DNA from: Betaproteobacteria bacterium
GTDB lineage: Bacteria > Pseudomonadota > Gammaproteobacteria > Burkholderiales > SG8-41
Assembly (NCBI GenBank): GCA_029863175.1
Contig: JAOTVX010000018.1
Coordinates: 1-62,724 of the forward strand
Direction of reading: 5' to 3'
DNA length: 62,724 nucleotides
This document shows positions 1-9,310 of the stretch, one piece after another. The notes beneath the pieces are model-generated. The model saw only the letters and a list, made by a program, of their open reading frames with translations. It did no database searches and was not told the DNA's origin. How positions within the stretch are numbered: the stretch's first letter is position 1; every line of letters starts with the position of its first letter. Position numbers and translations under genes: made by a program.

Positions 1-98
1 GCGAAAGGGGAAAGGCGAAAGGCGAAAGGCGAAAGGCGAAAGGCGAAAGGCGAAAGGCGAAAGGCGAAAGGCGAAAGGCGAAAGGCGAAAGGCGAAAG
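1..98. repeat. Heptamer tandem repeat (GCGAAAG)n
   Basis: About thirteen head-to-tail copies of a 7-base unit, GCGAAAG, run from the window edge, so the true length is unknown. The following 50 bases hold a second quasi-periodic word (ATCCTTC-like, about 10 bases apart) up to the stop codon of the ParB-like gene. The array therefore sits directly 3' of a gene, like most other word repeats in this window. Confidence 0.9.
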
Positions 99-149
99 AC
101 ATCCTGCCTAACGGTTTTTTCTTCATCCTTTATCCTTCATCCTTCCGCC

Positions 150-1127
150 TTAGTCGTCGTCCGGCACTCCGCCCGCGGTCGCGAGGTCTTCCTGCTTTAT
201 CTTGTCGGTGTTGAACTTCGCGGCGCGCTCCCGCATCGTCTTGAGCACTTCCTCGAGCGGCGGCGGCTCGCCCTTTATCCAGCGCAGCGGATTGATACGG
301 GCGACGACGAACGTCCGAAGATAGGGGCTGGCGAGACCGCGCGCCCTCAATTTCGCAACGACCTCGGCCACACGCTCTTCCAGCCCAAACACCATCTCGG
401 CGCGCTTTTCATGCTCGACGATCGTTTTGCGCAGCGGCTCATCGCTAAATGATTCGAGACGGCGCAGTATCGGGGCGTAGGCGCCGCCAGCAAAGTTGCC
501 CTTCTTTTCGTAGCAAAGGCCCAGGGTCACGAGTGCCGCTTCCTCGAGATAGAACGCAAAGCTCTCTTCGGGGCGCGTGCCGTCCTCATCGAGCAGTCCC
601 TTGTAGATGCGGATCACCTCGAGCGAGCGCTCGCGCAGGTTGTGGGCTTTCTCGGTGTTGAGCGCGAGGATTTGCCACGCGATCTCGCGCTTTGGGACGA
701 CAAGCGCAGTGATTGCCTTGGCGCCCAACCGTTGCATCGCCGCCAATCGATGGCGCCCGTTCGGCGTCCAGAAACCTTTGGTCGGAGCAGTGATCGCAAT
801 GAGCGGATCGAGAAAAAGGCCGGTCTTGTCGATGACGCCCGCAAGTTTCTTGTGATGGGCCTCGGAAAGATCACGCTGGAAGGGCGTCGGCTCGACCTTG
901 TCGATCGGCAGCGCAGCGAGCACCATCGGATTTCCCCCGAGCGGATCGCGATAGGCGCCGAGCACGACGCCGCCCTCTTCTTCGATGCGGCGCCGCACCG
1001 CCGCGATTTCTCCCGACGCGGCATCGAGACGGCAGTCCTCCGGCACGATGCCACGGGATGCCGCGGCGGCCTTGCGCGGCGCGCGCTTGCGTTTCGGCGT
1101 CGGTTTGTGAATTAGGGCACGGACCAT
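150..1127 (-). CDS. ParB/Srx-like N-terminal domain protein
   Basis: A 325-residue soluble protein. After a basic N-terminal tail (residues 8-20, rich in Lys/Arg), residues about 70-165 look like the ParB/sulfiredoxin-fold domain: a PTPFQR segment near 80-85 and the nucleotide-pocket motif GRHR at 124-127, inside NGRHRLAAMQRLG. In ParB relatives this pocket binds CTP or ATP. The rest is helical and charged and ends in acidic residues. No ParA gene is adjacent, so a chromosome-segregation role is not supported. It may be one of the many stand-alone ParB-like nucleases or regulators. Its 3' end abuts the heptamer repeat. Confidence 0.75.
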   Translation of the reverse strand: MVRALIHKPTPKRKRAPRKAAAASRGIVPEDCRLDAASGEIAAVRRRIEEEGGVVLGAYRDPLGGNPMVLAALPIDKVEPTPFQRDLSEAHHKKLAGVIDKTGLFLDPLIAITAPTKGFWTPNGRHRLAAMQRLGAKAITALVVPKREIAWQILALNTEKAHNLRERSLEVIRIYKGLLDEDGTRPEESFAFYLEEAALVTLGLCYEKKGNFAGGAYAPILRRLESFSDEPLRKTIVEHEKRAEMVFGLEERVAEVVAKLRARGLASPYLRTFVVARINPLRWIKGEPPPLEEVLKTMRERAAKFNTDKIKQEDLATAGGVPDDD

Positions 1128-1207
1128 CGTCGGCAGTCTACACCGGAAGTAATGACAGGCGAGTGGCTTGCCGCTATGCTCGCGGTGATCAACAGAGATG
1201 GTCCGTC

Positions 1208-1540
1208 ATGAAAACTCAAGATTTGCGTGCTGAGGCGCGTATTCCGGTCAGCCAGAGAGGGACATTGAATGCCGGGGAAACCTGGTTTCCGTGCCTGATT
1301 CAAAACATGAGTGAAAACGGCGTCTTTATTGTGTGCAGCAGGGAGCTTGCAGTCGGGCAGGTTCTAGAATTCAGATGCGAGCTTTTCCCGGGAAAACTTC
1401 TCGACTGCAAGATCGAGGTCAAGCACGTCGGCGAATCGAGCGTGGGCACGAAGATAATCGAAATCGACAAGAGGGGAGCGAGCCTGTGTCAGTTGTTCTT
1501 GCAGGAACAGTATGCGGATAAGCTGAACAAATCCGGATAA
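1208..1540 (+). CDS. PilZ-domain c-di-GMP-binding protein
   Basis: A 110-residue, single-domain protein. The two c-di-GMP-binding signatures of PilZ are both visible: RxxxR at residues 7-11 (RAEAR) and NxSxxG at residues 33-38 (NMSENG). The length matches stand-alone PilZ adaptors, which bind cyclic di-GMP and modulate motility, pili or exopolysaccharide machinery. I start at the ATG at 1208 because it places the RxxxR motif at the usual N-terminal position; a longer in-frame extension to 1058 runs into the neighbouring gene on the other strand. It is divergent from the ParB-like gene, and no diguanylate cyclase is nearby. Confidence 0.85.
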   Translation: MKTQDLRAEARIPVSQRGTLNAGETWFPCLIQNMSENGVFIVCSRELAVGQVLEFRCELFPGKLLDCKIEVKHVGESSVGTKIIEIDKRGASLCQLFLQEQYADKLNKSG

Positions 1541-1589
1541 CGTCCTGGCCGTCCCTTGCGCGCTATGCGCGTCAGCGGCAAGAACGGGA

Positions 1590-2222
1590 TCAGCCCGCGG
1601 TCCTTATCCGAATTGCCGCCAACGCATCTTCGAGACTCGTGGTGCCAGTGCTTCTTAGGACCGCTTCCTCATACGCTGGCATGAGCGGCGTCATGATGCC
1701 GCTTCGCTTCAGAGAGATGAGATAGCTGATTCCATCTCGGCCCCGATTCCCCGCCTCACTCATTGCGCTCTTGATTGCCAGGGCGGCCAGCTCTTCCGGC
1801 GTCGGGTTGAAAAGGGTCGAACCGAATCTGGCGTACAGCACCACCGCGACGCTAGCGAAATTCGGAAGTTCTTCCGCGACCATCTTGTTCGGGTTTGAGT
1901 CGGTTGGCCTCTGATAGCGCTGGGCCGTGCTTTCGTTTCGGGTTTCCCGGCGCCAGAGCAGATCGCGCGCCTGCGTAAGTGAAACGCTTTTATCCAGTAC
2001 GAGTATCGTTCCGCGGACCCGGGCGCCGCAGCTCTCGACCGGGACCACGGTCGGAGCACCGCCGCGCGTCGGGCTGGAGCGCGCGAATTCAATGCGGAAC
2101 GGCGTTTCCACACCCGAAATGTTTTCCACGATAAAAGGCGCGATTTCCGGGCCCGGCTCCTCCAGCAAGGAACCATAGGCAAGGATGCCGACGCGGCGGA
2201 TGCGCTCTTTCAACGGGTTCAT
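1590..2222 (-). CDS. Gamma-glutamylcyclotransferase-like (AIG2/GGCT-fold) protein
   Basis: A 210-residue protein with the GGCT-fold signature AYGSLL at residues 15-20, preceded by a hydrophobic strand (VGILAYGSLL). Members of this fold release 5-oxoproline from gamma-glutamyl peptides or remove gamma-glutamylamines. It is longer than a minimal domain (about 110-150 residues), and the substrate cannot be read from sequence. It converges with the PilZ gene at 49 bp. No operon partner is visible. Confidence 0.65.
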   Translation of the reverse strand: MNPLKERIRRVGILAYGSLLEEPGPEIAPFIVENISGVETPFRIEFARSSPTRGGAPTVVPVESCGARVRGTILVLDKSVSLTQARDLLWRRETRNESTAQRYQRPTDSNPNKMVAEELPNFASVAVVLYARFGSTLFNPTPEELAALAIKSAMSEAGNRGRDGISYLISLKRSGIMTPLMPAYEEAVLRSTGTTSLEDALAAIRIRTAG

Positions 2223-2394
2223 GGAAACGGTCCGACGTCGCTCTTCTTGGGAGACCCGTCGCGGGTCGATAGTTCCAGAATGATCAAACCGCGGGCGCGT
2301 TGCCGTTTGCGGTGATGTAGGCCTCCGCGGCCTTCAGCGCTTCCAGCCGCGAGCGCTTGAGCAGAGAAAGGTGGGGTGCTTCCACGGCTTACTG

Positions 2395-2760
2395 GTGAAC
2401 GGTAAACAGTGAATCGTGTTTTTCTTGGCGCGCTTGGCGCCTTGGCGGTTCAAATGTTGTTCTTGCTTCTCTCGGCGCCTCGGCGGTTCATTAAGTTCCG
2501 TGAAACGTGAATCGCTGTAAAACCGTCAAGCGGCAAAAACAGCTTTGACACAAAGGACACCAAGGTCACGAAGGATTATCAAAATTGATTGGAAAGAAGG
2601 CGCGGCGCTCGCCGTGCGTTCTAACTCGTATTTGTAATACCTTTTCGTCCTTTGCGTCCTTAGTGTCCTTTGCGTCCTTAGTGTCCTTTGTGTCCTTTGT
2701 GTCTAAGCTTTTGTTTTCCTCGGCGGCCTTGGCGGTTCGATTCTGGGTTTTCGGTTTTCA
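2395..2760. repeat. Inverted 'word' element, copy A, with accessory words
   Basis: The 672-base gap from 2223 to 2894 contains no gene that I can support. From about 2512 to 2743 a left arm of words such as ACACAAAGGACACCAAGG faces a right arm of GTCCTTTGTGTCCTTTGTG words around a centre (about 2591-2630, rich in GCGCGGCGCTCGCC). The same centre with similar arms recurs at about 17.75 kb. Flanking words (GGCGCCTTGGCGGTTC at about 2435-2490) belong to another word family. Strand and function are unknown. Confidence 0.8.
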
Positions 2761-2894
2761 CGCCGCAGCACGCGCCGTGCGCGCCGAAGGCAGGTGGCAG
2801 GCGAGGCGATTCGGACCTGTTTGCCATATTGGGCAGGACCACTGTTCTCGTTCGCACCGGCGCATTCGCCCGCTCCGGGGTCGCATCCCGCGGC

Positions 2895-4724
<1,830 letters not shown>

Positions 4725-4755
4725 GAATGGATTTGTTTCCCGAAAAAAGCCCATA

Positions 4756-4761
4756 AGTATA
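4756..4761 (-). promoter_or_regulatory. Possible -10 box for typA
   Basis: Reading leftward, the hexamer TATACT lies 31 bases before the chosen typA ATG. No convincing -35 hexamer is found at 16-18 bases. If used, transcription would start at about the upstream ATG, which favours the 4724 start. Confidence 0.3.
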
Positions 4762-4837
4762 GCACAAGGACGTGCTACTTCCTTGAATTAACTAGATTAG
4801 GAGACGGTTAGGGCCGCCCGCGCTGCCCCTGAAGCCG

Positions 4838-4970
4838 ACGAACGGTGAACCGTAAACGGTAAACGGCGAATGGAGATTTGTTCGTCTTGGCGTGCTTGGC
4901 GTGCTTGGCGTGCTTGGCGCCTTGGCGGTTCAGTTTTGATTCTGTTTCTCTTTGCGTCTTCACGGTTCAA
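4838..4970. repeat. Word repeats (GTAAACGGTAAACGG and TGCTTGGCG families)
   Basis: Two word families lie side by side: GGTGAACCGTAAACGGTAAACGG-type words at about 4842-4868 and four copies of TGCTTGGCG at about 4890-4926, ending in CTTGGCGGTTC. The array ends at the stop codon of the small membrane-protein remnant. Confidence 0.75.
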
Positions 4971-5178
4971 TCAGTCGATCCAGCCGAGCACGTCTCGGAT
5001 GACGGACCAGCGCGGCCGCGTGGATTTGGCGCCGCGCCCGAGGATCCAATGGTCATAGAGGATCTGAGTGACCCCGCCAGCTCGCCAAAGAAAAGACCGT
5101 CGCGACTCCCAGCGCGAGGCCGATCATGACCTGGCCGGCGAGCCCGGGATGCCAGCGCCGGGATTTGGCTTCACTCAC
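4971..5178 (-). pseudogene. Small single-TM protein gene, frameshifted at a C4 run
   Basis: Read leftward from a GTG at 5178 with a good ribosome site (AGGGAG, 6 bases upstream), the product starts VSEAKSRRWHPGLAGQV, continues into a hydrophobic segment (MIGLALGVATVFSLASW) and hits a stop at 5053 after 41 residues. Shifting frame at the CCCC run at 5072-5075 gives a natural-looking tail (ILYDHWILGRGAK...WSVIRDVLGWID) that ends at 4971. Removing one base from the run would restore an intact protein of about 69 residues with one membrane helix. Whether the indel is real or a sequencing error cannot be decided here. I do not recognise the family. Confidence 0.5.
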
Positions 5179-5224
5179 GACGTTCTCCCTACTCTCAACT
5201 TGTCAAAGCGCATCCCAACAAGCA

Positions 5225-5347
5225 GAAGACATTATTCGCCCCAGATAAATGCGGATAAACGCAGACAAACATTGATCCGTTGTTCATTACTGCGTTACTT
5301 ACCGCCCGTCACTCATCACTCATCACCCATCACGCTCCATTCACCAA
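5225..5347. repeat. Word repeats (GCAGATAAACGC and ACTCATCACCC families)
   Basis: ATAAATGCGGATAAACGCAGACAAAC-like words (about 5235-5270) are followed by CATCACTCATCACCCATCACG (about 5313-5335), ending at the stop codon of the peptide permease gene. No gene is seen in the stretch. Confidence 0.75.
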
Positions 5348-6241
5348 TCAAGCGCCGTAGTGGCTGCCGAGTCGCGGGTTGAGGATATCTCGCAGCTGAT
5401 CGCCCACGAGATTAATGGCGACGATGGTCACCAGCAGCGCGATCCCAGGGAAAAAACTGATCCAGTACTTCCCGGACAGCAGGTACACGAATCCGTTCGC
5501 GATCAACAGGCCGAGCGAGGGCGAGGTGATCGGCACGCCGAGACCGAGGAACGACAGCGTGGCCTCGAGCGCGATCGCGTGCGCGAGCTGGATGGTCGCG
5601 ACGACGATGAGCGGCGGCAGGCAGTTGGGCAGGATGTGCCGGAACACGATCCGCGGCATGCCGAACGCCATGCAGCGCGCGGCCTCGACGTACTCCTTGC
5701 GCTTCTCGACGAGCGCGATACTGCGCACGGTGCGCGCGTAGTAGGCCCACTGCACCGCGATGAGGGCGATCACGATCTTGTCCACGCCCGGGCCGGTGAC
5801 GGCCAGCAACACCAGCGCAATCAGGATGGCGGGAAAGGAGAGCTGCAGGTCGACCAGGCGCATGATGAGCGCGTCGGTCCAGCCACCCGCATAGCCCGCG
5901 ATGAGCCCGATCGCCATGCCGATCGCGAGCGCGACGAACGTTGACGTCACGCCGACCCCAAGGCTGATCCTCAGCCCGTGAAGGATTGCCGAGAACATGT
6001 CGCGGCCCTGCTCGTCGGTGCCGAGCCAGTAGCTCGCCCCGTCCAGACTCTTTGCACCCGGCGGCAACTTGGCCTCGAGGATATCGAGCTGAGCAAGGTC
6101 GTAGGGGTTCTGCGGCGAGATCAGGGGGGCCAGAACCGCCGATAACAAGATAAGGAACAGGACGACGAGTGCCGCAACCGCAATACGGTCGCGCGCGAAC
6201 CGCGCTGTGATTGCTCGGAAAGGCGCTTCTGTTAATTGCAT
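5348..6241 (-). CDS. Peptide/nickel-type ABC transporter permease (DppC-like)
   Basis: 297 residues with an N-terminal cytoplasmic segment (PFRAITARFARDRIAVAAL), a first helix, a long extracytoplasmic loop containing LGTDEQGRDMFS, and a BPD_transp_1 domain with about five helices. LGTDExGRDxxS is typical of the DppC/OppC subunit. It is the last gene of the set binding protein - DppB-like - DppC-like read leftward. The gap of 268 bases to the DppB-like gene is filled with repeats, unusually wide for such an operon. No DppD/DppF ATPase genes follow; typA is next. Confidence 0.9.
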   Translation of the reverse strand: MQLTEAPFRAITARFARDRIAVAALVVLFLILLSAVLAPLISPQNPYDLAQLDILEAKLPPGAKSLDGASYWLGTDEQGRDMFSAILHGLRISLGVGVTSTFVALAIGMAIGLIAGYAGGWTDALIMRLVDLQLSFPAILIALVLLAVTGPGVDKIVIALIAVQWAYYARTVRSIALVEKRKEYVEAARCMAFGMPRIVFRHILPNCLPPLIVVATIQLAHAIALEATLSFLGLGVPITSPSLGLLIANGFVYLLSGKYWISFFPGIALLVTIVAINLVGDQLRDILNPRLGSHYGA

Positions 6242-6249
6242 AAGACTTT

Positions 6250-6505
6250 ATTAGCCACAGAGATCACAGAGAACACAGAGAGAAAACGTACAAATAACAC
6301 CCCCGCTCTGACCCTCCCAGTGAAGAGGAGGAATAGGAAGAGGTTGCCTTCCAAATCCTCTGCGAACTCTGCGAACTCTGTGTCCTCTGTGTCCTCTGTG
6401 GCTGAAATTGGGGTTTCATCGGCGGCTAATTTAGCTCTCGATTCTCTTGGCGTCTTGGCGGTTCGATTGTGATTCTGCTTCTCTCGGCGTCATGGCGGTT
6501 CGTTA
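6250..6505. repeat. Inverted word element between permease genes
   Basis: The left arm CACAGAGATCACAGAGAACACAGAG (about 6255-6279) faces right-arm words CTCTGTGTCCTCTGTG (about 6378-6402) across about 100 bases. A second family (CTTGGCGTCTTGGCGGTTCG) occupies about 6440-6503. The stretch carries no gene and separates two genes that normally sit close together. Confidence 0.8.
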
Positions 6506-6509
6506 GTTC

Positions 6510-7487
6510 TCACGTGGCGCGGCTCGCGAGCCGCACCCGTGGATCGAGTGCGGTATAAGCCAGATCCACGATCAGGTTAATAAGCACGAAAAGCAGCACG
6601 ATGATGAGCAGATAGGCCACGATCACCGGCCGGTCGAGTACGTTGATCGAGTCTATGAGGAGCTTGCCCATGCCGGGCCAGGCGAAAATCGTTTCCGTGA
6701 CGACGGCAAAAGCGATGAGAGAGCCGAACTCGACGCCGACGATGGTGACGATCGGGATCAGGATGTTCTTCAGCACGTGTACCCGCACGACCCGCGGCAT
6801 AGAGAGGCCTTTGGCGCGCGCGAAACGCACATAGTCCTGGCCGAGCGCCTCCTGGGTGCCCGCGCGCGTGAGCCGGATGAGCAACGCGATCTCGAACAGC
6901 GCGAGGTTGAATGCTGGCATCGCGATGTGCCTGAGCCCGTCCCAGGTCAGGACCGAGAGCGGCACACCCAGCACGTTGACCGTCTCGCCGCGCCCGGTCG
7001 GGGGGAGCCAGCCGAGTTCGACGGAGAACAGCATGATCAGCATGACGCCGACCCAGAAGCTGGGCAGCGAGAAACCGATGATCGAGCCGCCCATGATGAG
7101 GCGCCCGCCCGCCGTGTCCGGTCTGAATCCCGCCCAAAGGCCAAGCGGGATGCCCAGCGCTACCGCGATGGCCGTCGCTGCGAGCGCGAGTTCGAGGGTT
7201 GCGGGCATGCGCTCGATGATCAGATGCAGCGCGGGGACATTGGATACGAATGAGCGTCCAAGGTCGCCGGAGACGGCGCCGGCGAGGAAGTTCCAGTACT
7301 GCTGCCACAGCGGCAGGTCGAGACCGAGCGCGGCGGTCGCTCTCGCAATCTCCGCCTGGTCGGCCTGCGGATTGATCAGGATGTCCACCGGGTTGCCGAT
7401 CGCGTAGACGCCGGTGAACACGAGCAGGGACATTGCGAACAGCACCATCAGGCTCTGCAAGAGCCTTCGGAGGATGAATCCCAACAT
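6510..7487 (-). CDS. Peptide/nickel-type ABC transporter permease (DppB-like)
   Basis: 325 residues. The N-terminus LGFILRRLLQSLMVLFAMSL and the six-helix BPD_transp_1 architecture are those of DppB/OppB inner-membrane subunits, and the cytoplasmic EAA-type loop (QDYVRFARAKGLS) is present. It pairs with the DppC-like gene downstream and the periplasmic binding protein gene upstream. Substrate (dipeptide, oligopeptide, glutathione or nickel) cannot be told. Confidence 0.9.
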   Translation of the reverse strand: MLGFILRRLLQSLMVLFAMSLLVFTGVYAIGNPVDILINPQADQAEIARATAALGLDLPLWQQYWNFLAGAVSGDLGRSFVSNVPALHLIIERMPATLELALAATAIAVALGIPLGLWAGFRPDTAGGRLIMGGSIIGFSLPSFWVGVMLIMLFSVELGWLPPTGRGETVNVLGVPLSVLTWDGLRHIAMPAFNLALFEIALLIRLTRAGTQEALGQDYVRFARAKGLSMPRVVRVHVLKNILIPIVTIVGVEFGSLIAFAVVTETIFAWPGMGKLLIDSINVLDRPVIVAYLLIIVLLFVLINLIVDLAYTALDPRVRLASRAT

Positions 7488-7497
7488 GCGCGCAGAG

Positions 7498-7635
7498 GTG
7501 AAAAAAAGTGATGATAACTGGTGATGAATGATGGTGATGATAAATGGTGATGAAAAACCCGTTCCGCGGGTAAGTTACCTGTAGTTCATCACCAATATTT
7601 CATCACTATTTCTCATCACCATTTCCCATCACTGG
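7498..7635. repeat. Inverted GGTGATGA / TCATCACC element
   Basis: A left arm of five GTGATGA words (about 10-12 base spacing) and a right arm of five TCATCAC words flank a 30-base centre containing AACCCGTTCCGCGGGT. Read leftward, the element starts directly after the stop codon of the binding-protein gene. The arms could pair as an imperfect hairpin of about 45 bp. Confidence 0.85.
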
Positions 7636-9189
7636 TTAGCGCAGTTTGAAGTAATGCGCAAAGGTAAACTCATCGGTCCGCGCCACGTAGAAAAGGTGCT
7701 TCTTCATGGCCCACGTGACGATCTGGTAGTGGAGCGGGAGAAATGCGATCTCGCGTGCGGCCAGAGCGCTTGCCTGCCGCGCGATGACCTCGCGTTTTTC
7801 CGTATCGACGGTGCCCAGTGAGCGTTCGATGAGCGTATCGAGCTCTGGATTGGAATAGCCGCTCCAGTTCCAGGTGCCGTAGCCTTTCTCCGGGTTGGCG
7901 GTTCCCGCGAGCGAGCGCAGAGCGAGATCGGCCGCGAGCGAGCCCCACCCGAGCAGTGCGATGCCAAAGTCGCGCTTGCGCGCTCTTCCGAAGTAAGCGC
8001 TGAGCGGCATTGAATCCACCTGAGTCTCGATACCGATGCGCGAGAACATCTGGGCCACCGTCTGCGCGACCTGCTCGTCGTTGATATAGCGGTTGTTGGG
8101 CGTAGCGATCGTTACTCTGAAACCATTGGGATAGCCAGCCTCCGCCAGGAGCTTGCGCGCGCCTTTCGGGTCGTACGGCTCGGGCTTTACCGCCGGATCG
8201 TGCCCGAACACGCTCGGCGAGACGACGTTCGAAGCTGGCAGGGCAAGTCCTTCCATGACACGTTCCGCAATCGCGGGGCGGTTGATCGCCTTCGACAGCG
8301 CGCGGCGCACGCGCACGTCCTTGAGCGGGTTGCGTGCGAGCGGCTTGCCGTCCTTGCCCGACACACCGGGCGGGTGATCGCGGTACTGGTCGACATGAAG
8401 AAAGATCGTGCGCCACGACACCGCCTGCTCGAGAACCAGCGCGGGGTTCTTGCGCAGGCGCTCCAGGTCTGCGGTGGGCACGTGCTCGATGGCGTCGAGC
8501 TGGCCCGAAAGCAGTGCTGCCGTCCGCACAGGGTCGCTCGGGAGAATGTGCAGCGTCACCTTGTCCCATGGCAGTCGGCCGCGCCAGTAATTGTCGTGCC
8601 GCACCAGCTCGATCCGGCTGCCGCGCGCGAAGCGCACGAGCTTGTAGGGACCGGTGCCGATGGCGGCCTTGCCGTTGTCGAAATCCTCGCCGCTTGCGTT
8701 CTGTGCCGCCCGTTTCGATACGATTTGCACTTCGGCCAGGTCCTGCGCGACGCCGCCGTACGGTGCCGCCGTTTTCAGGCGGATCGTATAGCGGTCGACG
8801 ATTTCCTTGGCGACGATCGGACGAACGTAGGTCGCGTAGCCGCCCGGGCTGCCCTTGATGTTGAGTGTGCGCTGGAGCGAAAAAAGCACGTCTTCCGTCG
8901 TGAGCTCCGAGCCGTCGTGGAATTTCACGCCCCGGCGCAGCGTGAACTCCCAAGTGACCGGGTCGGGCGTCTTCCACGTCGCCAGTCCGGGGATCGGGCG
9001 ACCGCGCTCGTCCACATACACCAGCGTGTCGAAGACATGCTTCTGGGCTGTGAGATTGGGTTGCGCGGCGACGAAGTGCGGATCGAATGTCGTGACGTCG
9101 GCCGAGAGGCCTATGTTCAGTTCAGCGGCAAAGGCCGTACCTGCGCTCCACGCCAACGAGCCGAGCCCGAGTATCAATCGTTTGAGCAT
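7636..9189 (-). CDS. Peptide-type ABC transporter substrate-binding protein (SBP_bac_5)
   Basis: 517 residues. A signal peptide (MLKRLILGLGSLAWSAGTAFA) is followed by ELNIGLSADVTTFDPHF, the classic start of family 5 periplasmic binding proteins, and by VTWEFTLRRGVKFHDGSELT, the family's signature region. It captures peptides or related ligands in the periplasm for the two permeases downstream. I start at 9189 because this puts the signal peptide first; a longer frame to 9273 has no signal-like start. It is divergent from the ArgE-like gene, consistent with a shared role in amino-acid or peptide use. Confidence 0.93.
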   Translation of the reverse strand: MLKRLILGLGSLAWSAGTAFAAELNIGLSADVTTFDPHFVAAQPNLTAQKHVFDTLVYVDERGRPIPGLATWKTPDPVTWEFTLRRGVKFHDGSELTTEDVLFSLQRTLNIKGSPGGYATYVRPIVAKEIVDRYTIRLKTAAPYGGVAQDLAEVQIVSKRAAQNASGEDFDNGKAAIGTGPYKLVRFARGSRIELVRHDNYWRGRLPWDKVTLHILPSDPVRTAALLSGQLDAIEHVPTADLERLRKNPALVLEQAVSWRTIFLHVDQYRDHPPGVSGKDGKPLARNPLKDVRVRRALSKAINRPAIAERVMEGLALPASNVVSPSVFGHDPAVKPEPYDPKGARKLLAEAGYPNGFRVTIATPNNRYINDEQVAQTVAQMFSRIGIETQVDSMPLSAYFGRARKRDFGIALLGWGSLAADLALRSLAGTANPEKGYGTWNWSGYSNPELDTLIERSLGTVDTEKREVIARQASALAAREIAFLPLHYQIVTWAMKKHLFYVARTDEFTFAHYFKLR

Positions 9190-9310
9190 CTGATTGTTCT
9201 TGGCAAATATTGTTGAACGGGCGTGTTGCCGCGCGGACCGTACCTTGCGGCCGTCGCACCGCGATTGACACATCGCAACACGCTGCTATGCTGACCTTTT
9301 AGGGTCCCGG

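Noticed and set aside
1..98. Telomere- or origin-like iterons in the heptamer array
   Set aside because: No DnaA boxes, AT-rich unwinding region, or rep/dnaA gene are adjacent. The nearby ParB-like gene alone does not make an origin.
9274..9310. Upstream extension of the binding-protein gene or a hidden small gene in the argE divergent gap
   Set aside because: The gap is too short, and the extension lacks signal-peptide character.
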